From Sycobia sp. Sy_11 (lineage: Eukaryota > Arthropoda > Insecta > Hymenoptera > Epichrysomallidae), in the NCBI GenBank assembly GCA_018907035.1, contig JACCIC010000093.1, positions 1,802,001 to 1,866,000 on the forward strand: a DNA stretch of 64,000 nucleotides, written 5' to 3'. How positions within the stretch are numbered: position 1 is the stretch's first letter; every line of letters begins with the position of its first letter. The notes beneath the pieces are model-generated. The model was not told the DNA's origin. It ran no database searches and saw nothing but the letters and a program-made list of their open reading frames with translations. A program made the translations under genes and the position numbers. This document shows positions 1 to 12,185 of this stretch, piece after piece.

Positions 1-1
1 A

Positions 2-222
2 TTGGTGCCAAAAACACTCATTTTTTTGGAACAACAGCGTCGCATGGGGGTCTGTGAAACGATGCTTTCGGACTATCAGGAGAAGATGGAACGCATAATA
101 ACTGGAGATGAAACTTGGGTCTACGCTTACGATCCAGAAACAACCAATCAATTGAGCGAATATCGTACCAAAGGAGAGCGGAAGCCGAAAAAATCGTTCA
201 ACAATCAAGGTTATGCTCACTG
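2..222 (+). pseudogene. mariner transposase fragment, truncated
   Basis: This is the middle of a mariner-family transposase. The translation contains FLEQQRR, CETMLSDYQ and the catalytic-region block ITGDETWVYAYDPET, where the D is the first residue of the DDE/D triad. The reading frame shifts near position 190: the expected IKVMLTV block continues in another frame (RSTIKVMLTV). Homology then stops at about 222, where unrelated sequence beginning TGTGACGAAGG takes over. The N-terminal DNA-binding part lies off the window or is lost, and the second and third catalytic residues are absent. It cannot encode an active enzyme. The family call rests on strong recognition of the DETW motif and its flanks. 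Confidence 0.85.
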
Positions 223-900
223 TGTGACGAAGGTGATTTTACCTACCTGTGGGCGTAGGTTTTCCTCTCACTGCCGTTTCGATCGACTTCCCGCTTTCCA
301 CTACCTACCTCTTGCGAGGTATCCGTGACGAGAACTCCGGGAAAAATGGTTCGGTGGTATAGGTGTTTGGATTCACGGAGTCACACAAAAGGGAAAAAGA
401 AACAGATAAACAATTTTTTTGCGTCGGTAAGCCTTTATTCAAATATCGGATTTCACCCACTGAGCTAGCACCGTTTCCATAAACTCACTGATTAATTTAA
501 CAGATGTACTCTAATTAACCAGTTACGTCCATACAATTATTACAGATTCACGAGTTCGCGTACAAGTTTATTATAAATTTCGCCTGCGCAATCTCCTCGC
601 CTTGCCCAAAATGACCGCCCCGCGCTTTCTCCATCACCACTCTTCGCATCTACTCCCCTCGCGTCGCTCCCCTCCCCTTCCACGCACAATTTACAATCCC
701 GGTGGCGTAGCTGGCCCGCACTGACCACCGCATTTCCCACGACGCCCGTTGTGGGATAAAGTTGTGATAACTGTAATATAGTAAACGGAAGAGAAAAAGG
801 CAGAACGAAAGAAATGCAGATGTACAAAGCTAACCAGTACCTTAAATGGCAAATCTGAGAACAAAGTTCCCATCATTGTTAAGAATAGCAGCTGTCTTTA
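223..900. other. unassigned block after the mariner break, possibly LTR-like
   Basis: Sequence changes abruptly at 223 from mariner coding DNA to a moderately GC-rich block starting TGTGACGAAGG, with pyrimidine-rich stretches near 600-690. A TG start inside a broken transposon is what an inserted long terminal repeat would give. I could not find a matching CA end, a target duplication or the rest of the mariner beyond it, so the LTR idea is only a suggestion. No coding region is supported. Confidence 0.25.
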
Positions 901-1548
901 TTAAGGGGAATATAGACATTAAAATGTTTTGTCTAGCTTGTGCATGCTCAGGACATTGAAACAAAATTCAAGCACTAAGTATACCGCAGTTGTATTCGGC
1001 AAGATGCAAGAAACGAGAAATGGGAATATAAAAGTCTCGAATTGGAGAAGGTAAACATTATTAACTCAGAGCCGACTAAACGTGCAACCGCTGTTCCCAA
1101 CGACCATGATAGAACTTATGATATCTGCAGCAGAATATCACACCAGAGGGGGTAAAAAATGTTATGCTTGCAGCACTCGCGAAGGCCGTCTCGAAGCAGA
1201 TAGAGGTATGGAGTGAAGTATAAAGAAGGTAGTCTTAATATCCAAGAACAGTATCTAGCAGAAGAGGGCATTGGCTAAAGAACAACATCCGCTTTGGTGA
1301 ACAAGGTGAGGGCAATACGGAGCTTACATCGTTTGTATATTCTCCCACGAATTCGAGAATGTGATCTCGTAATGGAAATAAATTTGATCAGACTATGTAC
1401 AGATAATCTCGTGATAACCACGATTACAGCACATGGAGACTGGTATTATAGATAGAATAATCAGAACAAAAGAAGAACAGAAGAGAAAAATGAGAAAAAT
1501 TTCTTTCCGTTAAACACAGTGGTATTTAGCTGATAAGCTATATTTAAG

Positions 1549-1741
1549 AGTTATTAATTTATTAATTTGTATATAAGCAGTCGACAAAAGCACAATTAAA
1601 ATATATTTGAGAGTCTGATGCACGTTTTTACAAACTTAGTAACAATTCTAGCTAAGTTCTATAAAAAATTAATCTAACCTCCTTAATAATTTAATTGTAC
1701 TTTTTTCGACTGCTTATATACAAATTAATAAATATTTTTTC
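1549..1741. repeat. 43-bp inverted repeat (hairpin-forming)
   Basis: The segment TTAATTTGTATATAAGCAGT followed by CGAC at about 1556-1600 is repeated in reverse complement at about 1693-1735, with only a few mismatches and roughly 90 bases between the arms. The arm sequence (TTTAATTGTACTT..TCGACTGC) recurs near 2400, 28290 and 44660, so this belongs to the dispersed repeat family described at 1741-2800. Confidence 0.75.
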
Positions 1742-2800
1742 ATTGGTCTTACAGTCCAATCAAATCAATCGAAAACAATACGTAACAATATCAATACATA
1801 TCTACATTAACATTAATACATGAATACACAAAAATAATAAAAATAAAAATTAAGTTAAAAGTTATAATGACAGTCAGACTGTCCTTGTTTACAGTCACCC
1901 CCGTAGACTAATCTGAAAATAAAATATTAGCTGAAAAAATTTTTTATTAGTAAAGTGCAGTCTGACTGTCCCCATGTTTGTTACTACGTCACAAATATAA
2001 ATCCAAATACCTATATCACGATTTTCATCGCCTTCTATATGTTCTGTTAATAATTCATCCAACCGAGAAAGTAATGAAAAGTAACCCAAGCAGTTTCCGC
2101 CTTTTTGACGAACTAATATCTTTGTTACTTTTATGAAGAAAGACAATTATATTATCTAAGAAAACATTATTAACGCAATTAGATTTAAAATCTTTCCAAA
2201 ATACAGTTTTTTTTTTAATTGTTCCATTATTTATTATATTATTTCGTTCCAGTCCCTTGAAGCAATTGTTAAATATTAACAATATTTTTCAACCTATAGA
2301 AAATAGTCTCATATATTTCTAATCGTTTTGATCTATGATTCTATGTTGTAAGCGTCCATGTTAAAAAGAACACGACTTTAATATTTTTAGCATTAAAAAT
2401 TAAAGTGTACTTATGTCAACTATTTTGATTAAATTAATACATATTTTTATCGGTCTTGCAGTCTTTATACTTTAATATATTATACTAAAATAATGACCGT
2501 CAGACTGTCTTTGTTTAGGATCACGAGATTCTGAAATAGAAATTACTAATAAAAATAAAATAAAATTAGATTAAAAATTAAAAATAATAAAAATAATAAA
2601 ATAATAAATATAAGCTATATTCTATGTTAGCAAAGGACCATATTTCTGTCCCCACCACCTTAAATTTAAATTTTCCTTTGATGCCCGACATTTCGAACCA
2701 CTACGGTTCATTTTCAAGCACTAAAGTATTGATCATAAAGAAGGACAATATGACTGTCATTATTTTAGTATTATATATTATAGTATAAAGAATGTAAGAC
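1741..2800. repeat. dispersed repeat family, copies 1a/1b with inverted arms
   Basis: Two adjoining copies of a non-coding repeat. Diagnostic blocks are GGTCTTACAGTCC, ATAATGACAGTCAGACTGTCC, CCCCCGTAGACTAATCTGAAA and CCCCACCACCTT. The stretch at about 2450-2520 is repeated inverted at about 2738-2800, giving arms of roughly 60 bp. On the minus strand, 2723-2691 carries a 5-bp hairpin (GAACC..GGTTC) followed by GAAA. The same order of blocks occurs near 28.3 and 44.4 kb. No protein is encoded. Confidence 0.7.
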
Positions 2801-5395
2801 TTTTAGAATTTAAAATTTAGAATTTTGGAAATTTTTAGCCTTAATTTCAGTGAAAAACTTTACATTAATAGTGATCAGAAGTTTAATATTATAATTCCAT
2901 TAAATGTGCTATGGTGTAAATCCGTGCTTATCTTGATAAAATGTCAAATAAATGATAAATTTCAAATACCTATTGCTTTACCCAAGGTGCAGAAGAAGGT
3001 TGATCATGGTTCTGTAGCACTTATAAGCCCAAGGATCGTAAATCCAAGATGTTTTGGAGAAATGATAAATTGCAGCTAAAGGGTATTTTTCTGTATTTTC
3101 GAGCCGCTCTTTCTGTTATACTCTTTCAGCATAAAAAAAGAAAATATTATTGACATATATACTTTATTGGCTTATTTGTTGCGTTATTCAATTCATCTTC
3201 CTTTGTTGAAAGGAAAACTGCATTTACCCCTTCAAAACAGTCGGAGAAAGAGTATTTTTGCTACCTGAATCTCTGAGTGCGGGAACAGAATTGAACTTAT
3301 AGCAAAAACTTATTTTAGTGATCTTAACGTGCTATAAAATTATAACTAATAATGCATAAGCTTACAAAACGTTTTGAAACTTTTATAGTTTATTTATTTG
3401 TCAACCATTAAAAAATAGTACATTTAGTATTTTACAATATAAATGCTGATTATTTGTAAAAATCTTAAAATTATTTATTTATATAATTCATAAGAGATTG
3501 AGTAAATTGTGTAAATCTTTTGATCATTTTCATATCTTTAACATTGCATAGAGGAACAGAATGAAAAATATGTTAAAAAAAAGTATAATATTTTGCATCA
3601 ACCAAGATATGATGAATAGCAGATCAAACGATTACAAATAAACTATATATAGTCATAATAGCTAACAGTATATTATGTTTGTCTAATACCTACAAAATTC
3701 AAAATTATGTAAATATTTGAAATTGTTGTCTCGTATGATAGATTAATAAATTTACAAGTAACAAGAAAAATTTAAATTCAATGCAAACGATACTAATGTA
3801 AAAAAAGTTATTAAAAAAAATAACAAGATGTTTAAAATGTCGTTTATACAATATTTTCGTCATAATATTTTTAAAGTAATTACACAATCATCCATAATAC
3901 TCTGTTGCATTTAAGCCTTTTAACCAATAGTGAATAAATCTACTTCATAGATGCTCTGTTAATCTGTTTGAATGAAACAAAGAATGTTGTGCACAATTAA
4001 ACTTGTTGAATTTAAGTAGATTTATTTATAATCTAATCATTTCTTATTTATTCACATGTATATTAAATCTAATTATAAAAAAGAAACAAAATTTATAGAT
4101 AAAATTCCAATAGACCAAATGACTTAAAAATTATTCATATTCTGTAGAAATATTAAAACGATTGGTTAAATATAGTAAAATATACTTTAGAATTCATAGT
4201 TCAGAATGCGAATCATTCGGAAATATAAATCAATAATTAAATATAATAAAGAATTAAAATGTAATATGTCAGCAAATAAATATATCTTATTACGAATCTG
4301 CTCAACTCGTGTAAAATATACGTAAAGGTTATATGTAATAACTATAATTATGAATAGTGTACAGTAGCGATACAAAATATATCATAATACTCTATAAAAA
4401 TATTTTCTGTGGAAATTTAACAAAAAATTTATATCGTTAATTGAATTAGTAATAATTATAAGAAACTTATATTATTTAAACTTTATTATTGACTAGTATT
4501 TTTTCTATGCTACACGTAATATTTGTAAGCATTTAGTACAGAAAACTTAAATTAATTTTTATATAACGAAAAAATAAAGAATTTATTATTATATAACGAA
4601 ATTTTTAAAATGTTTTCAATAGGTATGATCGCACGCTTATGTCTCTTCTTCATATATGAAACTAATTGTTGACAAAATTGTGTGTAAAATATTTAATGAT
4701 TAAACAACAACGTTGTTTCATATACAATATTTTTAAATCAATTAATATATATGCTTCGAGTTTACATATGAAGTAAAGCTATAAATATTTTATACTGTTG
4801 AAACTGTTCGAATTGATTTGAACCTTCCGTGTTTTATAATTATTTTATTTATAAGAGTTATATATACGAAACGTAGCTTATAGAAGACGCGATTGAAATG
4901 TGCAATCACCGGGACTAACTCACATTTATGGGATTAAACATGGATTATTTATCAACCGGTAAACATGGATTTTACTGAGACGAAAAAATCATAAATGTTC
5001 TTTATCGTCATTAAATATTTGAATCCAACCTTCAAAAACTTAGCCGTAATAAGTATGGAGGCGTGAACCATATATAACTATGAGGCATATATAATAATAT
5101 TGATTACATGTAAAACTTATATGTGATTCAGATAAAAATTGATTATTCGAATATTTAGATTCGAATAGATTTGGACCTTGGATTAGTTCCAATAATATAC
5201 AGATTCTAATCTTTATTTTAACATCATCAGTCCATTTGAATTATTCAATAAGGTAAATTCTGAGTTCCCAGTCCCAGTATCAAATTTCATCTTTGAGTAT
5301 ATAAAGTAATGTGAAAATAATTTGTTTCTTATAGATGTATACATTAATTTTATATGCATAACCTAATTAATCAGCTATCGCGAATTAAATAATTT
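2800..5395. other. AT-rich intergenic DNA, no gene recognised
   Basis: Very AT-rich sequence. The short open frames (for example 2825-3079) show no family motifs, splice-consistent extension or repeats. I see no supported feature here. Confidence 0.6.
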
Positions 5396-6120
5396 TTAAA
5401 ACAATACAGCACAATGATAGATATTACATTTATCCTGTGACCATTTTTGACCTAATGAAACTAAAAAAGCTTTAAGAATCTCACCAGTCTGCATGGAAGA
5501 TATCTTGTTCTCATATTGTTCAGTATTTTTAGCTAAAGACCGATCAATCTGTTTAGTCAGATAATTTGAAAAATTCTGTGGAAATTGATGATTGATCGAA
5601 GTAGCTAGAAAAGATCCTAATTCGCAGGATACTCTACTGGGACAAGATCTCAGATCCCATACATTTACGTTTTCAATGTAATCTTGATTAATTAAATTAA
5701 AGCTGGCATTCTCGTCTTCTCGACTTTCAGCATCATCGGAATTTGAGTGAGGAGATTGTGGATGATGCGAGGAAGATACAAAAATATCTTGTATTTTCTG
5801 AAAGAGAAACTTATGCAGTTTTAAAGAATTGGGGAGTGCTGGATAGACAAAGGTCACAAAAAAGGGTAGGATAATGAAAAATTTGAGGAAGAGTTTAATT
5901 AATTTGATAAACTTTAGGATCTTAAGAGGTACAATTATCATCTTAATTGCGAGCAAAGGAATGACAAATGGTAAGCTGCTTGCGGTGGTGAGTTTAATTA
6001 GAGACCACAAATTCTGTCCCAGTGACTTCATCACCGTCATGAAGTTGCCCGATGGATTGGTGCACTCGTGCGAGTGAATTACTGGAATCGGGCAATCGCA
6101 TCCACGCACCAAATTAGTTC
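5396..6120 (-). CDS. exon 4 (terminal) of the uncharacterised secreted protein
   Basis: Acceptor TGTAAACAG at 6121-6122. 725 nt to TAA at 5398-5396. Holds a CDC pair, the long hydrophobic segment, the acidic linker and the C-terminal Cys domain (CPSRVSCELG...CNIYHC). It is the largest uninterrupted coding stretch in the left half of the window. Confidence 0.85.
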
Positions 6121-6184
6121 CTGTTTACATAATAAATAAGGCTTTTAGATTAATATTTATGAATCTTATTGCTACTAGAACCAT

Positions 6185-6242
<58 letters not shown>

Positions 6243-9200
6243 AATAATCAATACTTCTAATGTCAATAAGAATTTGTCAAACATATTAATGTTTACAAAA
6301 TATCCTAGTTCAACATTATTAAGTATATTATTTATTTGTATAGATTAAAGAATTTTTGGCTTTAAAATGAGTTTTTACTTTTTTTTAATTTTGTCATATA
6401 GTCTAGGAGACAAAGAGATTTTTATGGCCGAAAGAGGTCCAGTAGGTCACCCAAGTTCTGTAGGATATTTCGATGTTCTGAATCGTGCGTGTCGCGAAAG
6501 GTGCAATTCTGCGAATCCCCGTATACTAGTGTCACAAGTGAAGTGGTGCTAAAATCTAATATTATTTGTTAAAAATAGTGCTTTATAATTTACATGGTAT
6601 GTGTAAAATAGGCGACACAAAACGACTTGCTTGTATTTCGATTTTGAGTGTTTTTGGATCTCAGTTGATAATGATCGGTAGTATTGTTGAACCGATGTAA
6701 ACAATATAACTATAGCATACATTGGCTTGTCATAAAATGGAAAATAATAGTTTATAGTTTTAAAAAGTGTTCATAACATTTTCTGCTATTATTATGCAAT
6801 GAACGCTATAGATTATCGCTTTAATTTTAAAATGGAATACTCTCAGTTGAAACAGTGATAAATAGTGCGCTCTGCTTGTCACAATACGTATGTTAGATAC
6901 CGTTACAAAATTCATAGCATCGTTCATTAGAAAAATTACTAAATGATTCCGAAAAAACCCGCAATCTGCGATTTCTCTACCGAGCCACGCATCTACAACG
7001 TTATAAATATTTAGTTTTTAATAATTTTTAAAAAATTTTTTATTATTTTTAATTTAATAACTTTTTGAAAATAGTTTTATGCAAAAATGCCCTTTATTTA
7101 CAAAATCAACCCACTAAAAGACTCCTAGAAATTTTAGGTGATTAAACGAACCTTCATTTACGAACCTTCAGTTACAAAAACTCTTGGCCCCTAAACTATC
7201 TATTAGAAAATTAACACAAAATTGTAAATTTGTTCATGCTTAAAATCTATTTCAAAGTGTCATATTAGAAAAATAAGCTCAATTTACTTTCATCTTCTTG
7301 GAAAGGAATTGTGGTAATTGTATATCCAATATGAGGAGGAGTTTCTACGATATAGTTAACATCGCCAGGATCTATCATAGCTTCGTCATATGCTCTGTTG
7401 TCCTGATCATTGGCAATGGTGTTATATCCATCCTTATATTCTCTATTACCTTCTTGATTATAATCTGAAAATTAGATTATTTTCTATTTTATTAGTGCAT
7501 ACTTTAATCTTCTTATAAATTTCAGATCTAAGATATTTGCCTCCAAGCAATATGTTCAGATAAGTAAGGACAACAGTGAGAAGAAAACATTTGAAAGTAG
7601 TATGTAGTTTCATTGCGGTTATGTTTAACTTAATTTTAATATAATAATTTTCAATCATCAAAACGATTAATCAAAATTAGTGTCAATAAACTTAGTAGAC
7701 TGTAAACTCGCTGATGCTAACTGCTTATATTCATTTTGAAAAACTAATCGAATAAGAAGATAATTGATAGTTGATAATTGATAATTGATAATTGATAATT
7801 GATATAGCGCTAAAAGGTCTTTTTTTTAACTTTACATAATAAACATCCATGTATTTCAGTATGATATTAATTCATTTTCCGTCACTTTTATTTTACGAAA
7901 TTACGTCCATTAGTAGGTAAAACAGGAATATAAAAATTTAACAAATTATTTCTGTATAAGATTAGAGTTATAATTCTGTAGAAGTTTACTAAAATTTACC
8001 CGTGGTAATATTTTGATCCTGTTCGTTTTCCGGCTCGGGTGATAAATTTGTTGTATTCTCAACAACGTCATATCTCGAGTACATTCGACGATTAAAGGAT
8101 TTTTTGCCCATTAGCATTCCTTTATAAGATAATCCCGTAGCTTTATTCAATGATGTTAGATTTTCAGTCTCCCTGTTAGTAGGCAACCCGTTCATCGAGT
8201 GACTGTTGTTGGCATTGATCCAGCTAGTGTAACGGTTAGGCTGGATAAAATAAGAATCACTGCTTAAAAATAGTAAGGATTTTTTTACGACATAATGTAT
8301 TCACAAAAAATTCACTAGTCCTTATTCTGAATTTCTAATAGGATTTGATTTTCTATAGATAAACTATAAATTATTGCCATAAATTTATCCATTAATTATA
8401 TGTATTAGTTTTTTAATAATTCCAAAATTGATATTTAATTTACTATTTATTTAACTAACCCGCTATGAATGGTCGAATTTCTTATTCATGAAAAACTTTA
8501 TTTGTAATTAGAATCTGAGTGTCCACAGTATGTTTCATCCCTTGTTCGAAAATTGATTATTTACACAGTTGCATTGTATGATGTTTCACAAATGGAAAAT
8601 CAAAAAATCATCCGAAGTTTGTGAAATATAAGTTTAAGTTATGTAAATAATATTTTATTCTTTAAAAATGGCATCTCAAAAAATAAATGATATATATCAA
8701 AAGTTGAGTTTGTACTTTTCCTTAAATGTCCAAAAATTGTTACATAAAGCAGGGCATTCAATCGATAATATTCGAAGGAACCGAAAATGAGTAAACCAAG
8801 TTGAACCACCTACTATAATACCATAATCTAAAATAATATAATAAATATATTTAAAATCACCCCATAATATTAAAATGACTGATAATTTTTCATAATATAA
8901 ATATATTTGTATATGCATTTGCAGAACAGCTTATAGATATGACTTCTTAAGGATCTATACCTTAAGATTAATGTTTATTTCATATCTTCATTCTATTTAA
9001 GAATTTAGTTCAGAATCAATTTCAGAATATTAAACATAAAAAATAAGAAAAAGTAAATGAAATAGGTTCTGTTCGTTTTTAATAAATTTTGATAAAACTA
9101 CTTTTTAATTATTATAAATCTCTAGCAAAATTTTAACTTTATTTTCGATTTGTCTTACTTTGAAGTTTTTCCAAGCTATATATGCGTGAAACAAAAATAA

Positions 9201-9884
9201 AGTAACATTATTCATTAAATAATAATATTTTCTCGTCATTTTTCATTCTGAAAATAAAAAGTTATTAAATAAACTCTGAAGCATGTTATTAAGAATTTTA
9301 ATATGTTCAAAAGATAAAAACAAATTGCGTATAAATTTGGATAGTATTTTTCTGTTCCCCTGAAAAGTATTGAATAAACAGACTTAAGTATTATAACTTA
9401 GATGCCGATCAATGTCTCAATTAAATTTTTGATATATATTAGACTTTTTCTTTGAGGCGACGAGATTAAATGATGACAGTACCGTTCACGCTCAATTAAC
9501 TCTTATATTTTTTATCCTATACAATTTAGTTAAGTGATTTTAGGGAAAAAACTGCTAAAATGAAAAAGAACCAATGGCATAGGCAATTTATTCCTCAAAT
9601 ATCTGTAATTTCGTTAACAAGGCGAACAGCAACCTATTATTACCCACCTGGTGAGCTATATTGAATTCATTTTTTAATGGTAGGAACAGCGACTTTGCGG
9701 CTCTGACACTTTCCTCTGCTGAGTTTTGCTGAAACATTCCGGATTCTCCGATGACCACAGTTCTATTGGCATTATCGGGATCCGGTTTTTCCGGAGCACT
9801 TGTTAACGTTGCGATAGTTGATGGTGCGGTTAGCGTTAACAACGACAATATGAGCATTGTGCTCTGTATCCAGAGAGAAGCCAT
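5396..9884 (-). CDS. uncharacterised secreted/membrane protein, four exons, 459 aa
   Basis: Four exons join in phase: 9884-9648, 8240-8000, 7464-7288 and 6120-5396, giving 1380 nt including TAA. The ATG at 9884 opens a clear signal peptide (MASLWIQSTMLILSLLTLTA). Residues about 80-218 are hydrophilic, rich in Asn, Asp and Glu. Residues about 266-312 form a long hydrophobic stretch with interspersed Lys, long enough for one or two membrane passes. An acidic Ser/His linker follows (about 331-355). The last 90 residues carry CPSRVSCELGSFLA and a C-terminal cysteine (KCNIYHC). The cysteine pattern resembles many insect-specific secreted proteins, but I do not recognise a named family and assign no function. 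Donors are GTGGGT, GTAAAT and GTAAAT. Exon 3 could instead read through to a stop at 7265 and give a shorter soluble form. The intron between exons 3 and 4 holds a (CT)n tract. Confidence 0.8.
6190..6241. repeat. (CT)n microsatellite
   Basis: About 26 uninterrupted CT units in the last intron of the minus-strand gene, close to the exon 4 acceptor. Read on the gene's strand this is a GA tract. Confidence 0.95.
7288..7464 (-). CDS. exon 3 of the uncharacterised secreted protein
   Basis: Acceptor TTTTCAG. 177 nt that complete the split Asp codon and read DYNQEGNREYKDGYN and onward, rich in Asp and Tyr. Donor A|GTAAAT at 7287 leaves one base, which joins GA at 6120 to make Arg. If the donor is skipped the frame stops at TAA (7267-7265). 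Confidence 0.75.
7762..7804. repeat. 7-bp tandem repeat (AATTGAT)n
   Basis: Six successive copies of AATTGAT, one with a single change (AGTTGAT), in the intron between exons 2 and 3 of the minus-strand gene. Confidence 0.9.
8000..8240 (-). CDS. exon 2 of the uncharacterised secreted protein
   Basis: Acceptor TTTTATCCAG, then CCT in phase 0. 80 codons plus one base, donor GGTAAAT. Begins PNRYTSWINANNSHS and ends NEQDQNITTG. It contains possible N-glycosylation sites (NNS, NTT, NIT). The single trailing base matches the two-base start of exon 3. Confidence 0.8.
9648..9884 (-). CDS. exon 1 of the uncharacterised secreted protein
   Basis: 79 codons from ATG (9884) to CAG, then donor GTGGGT. Encodes the signal peptide and a segment containing the hydrophilic run TSAPEKPDPDNANRTVVI with one possible N-glycosylation site (NRT). 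The exon ends in phase 0 and matches exon 2. Confidence 0.85.
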
Positions 9885-9953
9885 AATTCTCTAAATAAAT
9901 TCATGTTTATCATTTTAGATATATCTGTCTTTCATTAGAGCAGTCTCGCAAAC

Positions 9954-9994
9954 GTGGAATGCATTTTAATGCGTACCTATTTGTCTCATTCCAC
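9954..9994 (-). promoter_or_regulatory. inverted GTGGAATG pair upstream of the minus-strand gene
   Basis: GTGGAATG at 9954-9961 and its reverse complement CATTCCAC at 9987-9994 lie 70-110 bases upstream of the ATG at 9884. GGAATG is the core recognised by TEAD/Scalloped transcription factors in animals. That these copies are bound is only inference. The transcription start was not identified. Confidence 0.3.
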
Positions 9995-10309
9995 TTTATG
10001 TAGTTTTTAATATAGTAAAGCACTAGCATTATTTATTATTTTTCTTATAAATGGTGTAGTTTATGATAAAATAATACAATTCATTTTTTTATTCGTTATA
10101 TATTGACTGTAAAATATTGATATTGATCTAAATGAATTTTTAACTATTAACTTACGGAAACAAAACAGCCAATTTTAGCATATAAATATTAGTTACTGAA
10201 ATATATCATAACAAAAATGAGTACATATTTCAACTTTGAATATATTTTATCGTATTTTAAACTTCATGATTCTACTTCCATAGATTGATACAAATCAAAA
10301 CGATAAATA

Positions 10310-10440
10310 TTTTTAATGATCTTACAGTATTTTTAATAAACTAATGTAATATACTGTTAGTAAAAGACAATCAGTCCGCTCCCTTCATCTAAAGTTCATT
10401 TCTAGCCGCTTCGACTCCTCATCAGCGACTGTTATTCATT
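10310..10440. repeat. dispersed repeat family, copy 2 (short)
   Basis: Carries the family blocks TTAGTAAAAGACAATC and, on the minus strand from 10430 to 10399, CTGATGAG followed by a short hairpin (AGTC/GGCT) and GAAA. This corresponds to the hairpin segment of copies at 2.7, 28.6 and 44.8 kb. The flanking arms are missing or degraded. Confidence 0.55.
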
Positions 10441-11739
10441 TTGATTTTAGTATTTTAGGAATTATATTTTTACCTGGACGATGCTTAATAAAAACAATAT
10501 GATTGCTACTATCGCGTATTATATTAGTTTGCTAAAAAGATTATAAGATCGATTTTCATCAAGTTATTAGATTTTTATTGAAAAACAAATAGAAATATTT
10601 GGTCTATTAAAAAGGAATAAAATGAAATTCAACTCTAACTTCTTCTTTGTTTTTTTTTAATTGGAGTAATTATTAATATTTAGAATTATTTCATTTCTTA
10701 AAAAAATTGTACGACTACTGCTGTACTTTAATTTTATATTTTTCTAATGAATGAGAAAAAATCTGAAGATTTATATATATCATCGACCATCGATTATCTA
10801 GTCTATTGTTTAAAAAATTCAAGCATCATTTTGTGCCTGTTGTAAAAGGTTGGTCTCAAGAAATAACGCACAACTTCAAATAGTAATAACAATTAGAACT
10901 CTTTCACGTAAAATTATCTTGTGATTCTCTTCAATGCCGTTTAAAACAGATCGAAAGCTTTGTCATAAATTAAGTCGAATCTGGCCAACATGTATAAATT
11001 GATCAAAATACAAACGAACTTCAAAAAATATATTATTTATCGACTTGTGTTCCTCTTTATAGTGGCTGGCGTAAATACGTAGAAAATTTAACTGTTAAAA
11101 ATATTGTTGCTAATATTGTTTTTTAATTGTCATCGTATTTTCGGCATTTTTGAATTACTAATTATTAAAATTTGAATTATTATAATTATTCCCTTTAAAT
11201 CCATGTTATTTCTTGTTTTTAAGAACCAGATTGCAGCATCTTGTTGAAAAGATTGAGATATTGTTTTATTAAACGTTAAAAGTTAAAAATACGACTTTTA
11301 GTTTGAATTTACTTTGAATATCATGTACTAACAAAAGTTTAAAACTATATACGTATGTGTCAGATCAACGGGTTCGAAATTAATAAATATTCTTACCGAT
11401 CTTTACGAACGAATACAATCAGAACGTCGCTAAGAATATATTTATAGTTGAACCCCCGTAAAATCCGAAATACAAAAATTAAAATTAGTCTTGTCAGCGA
11501 AGCATTATTGCCAGTACAATTATATTATCTGTTCAAAGCGACCGCAAGGCCGATAAAGCATTAATGAGATTCCTTTAAGATCAGCCGATGTAAGTATAAT
11601 TTGTATAAATTTGACAGTTTGGAAGTCTTCGTACGTACCGGTGCTCCTCGCCAACTGCCGGGACTTTATTGACTATATCACAAAACTTGGATAGAACGGC
11701 ATGCAATAACAAAGCCGGGCACACGTGTACACGCGTTCC

Positions 11740-12185
11740 ACCAATCACAAAATCCAGGGTGCCGGGGAGCACTTCGTAAATTTCGCTCGGGGCCCTGGCG
11801 TATAATATTACCGAGCGCAGCCGGACAAATGGCTCGATCTCAATGAGCGGCGATCCTTTAAAAGCTCTTTAAGGCCCGCGAGACAGAGAGAAAATCGACG
11901 GGCGCGATATTAATAACGGATAATTCGAGGCGGCTTTTCGCGAATTCTCCAAGCCGGAGGCCGGGGAAAATAATAAGTGTCGCGCGGTTTTTCGCCCGTC
12001 GGACGAAGCGCGCGCGCGCGAATCCGAGCGTAGAGAATGGGTGTCCCAGGATGCAGGGGAGGAGCGCTACTTTTAACCTTGATTTTTCGCCTGGGTGCTT
12101 GAACAGTTTTACTACTGGCGCGGAGCGTTAGATGGGCTCGCCGGCGCCTCGGCTCCTTTACTTTTATTTTCTCGAGAAAATTTTT
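11740..12185. other. GC-rich island, no gene recognised
   Basis: An abrupt GC- and CpG-rich block in AT-rich DNA, including (CG)n-like runs (GCGCGCGCGCG near 12010) and GGCTCGCCGGCGCCTCGGC near 12135. No long open frame or RNA structure was recognised. It could be a promoter or enhancer of a gene outside this window or an unannotated 5' exon. Confidence 0.5.

Noticed and set aside
7265..7287. Ending the minus-strand gene at the TAA at 7265
   Set aside because: A GT donor just before it joins the 6120 exon in exact phase, and that exon holds the conserved-looking Cys domain. Read-through is kept only as an alternative.
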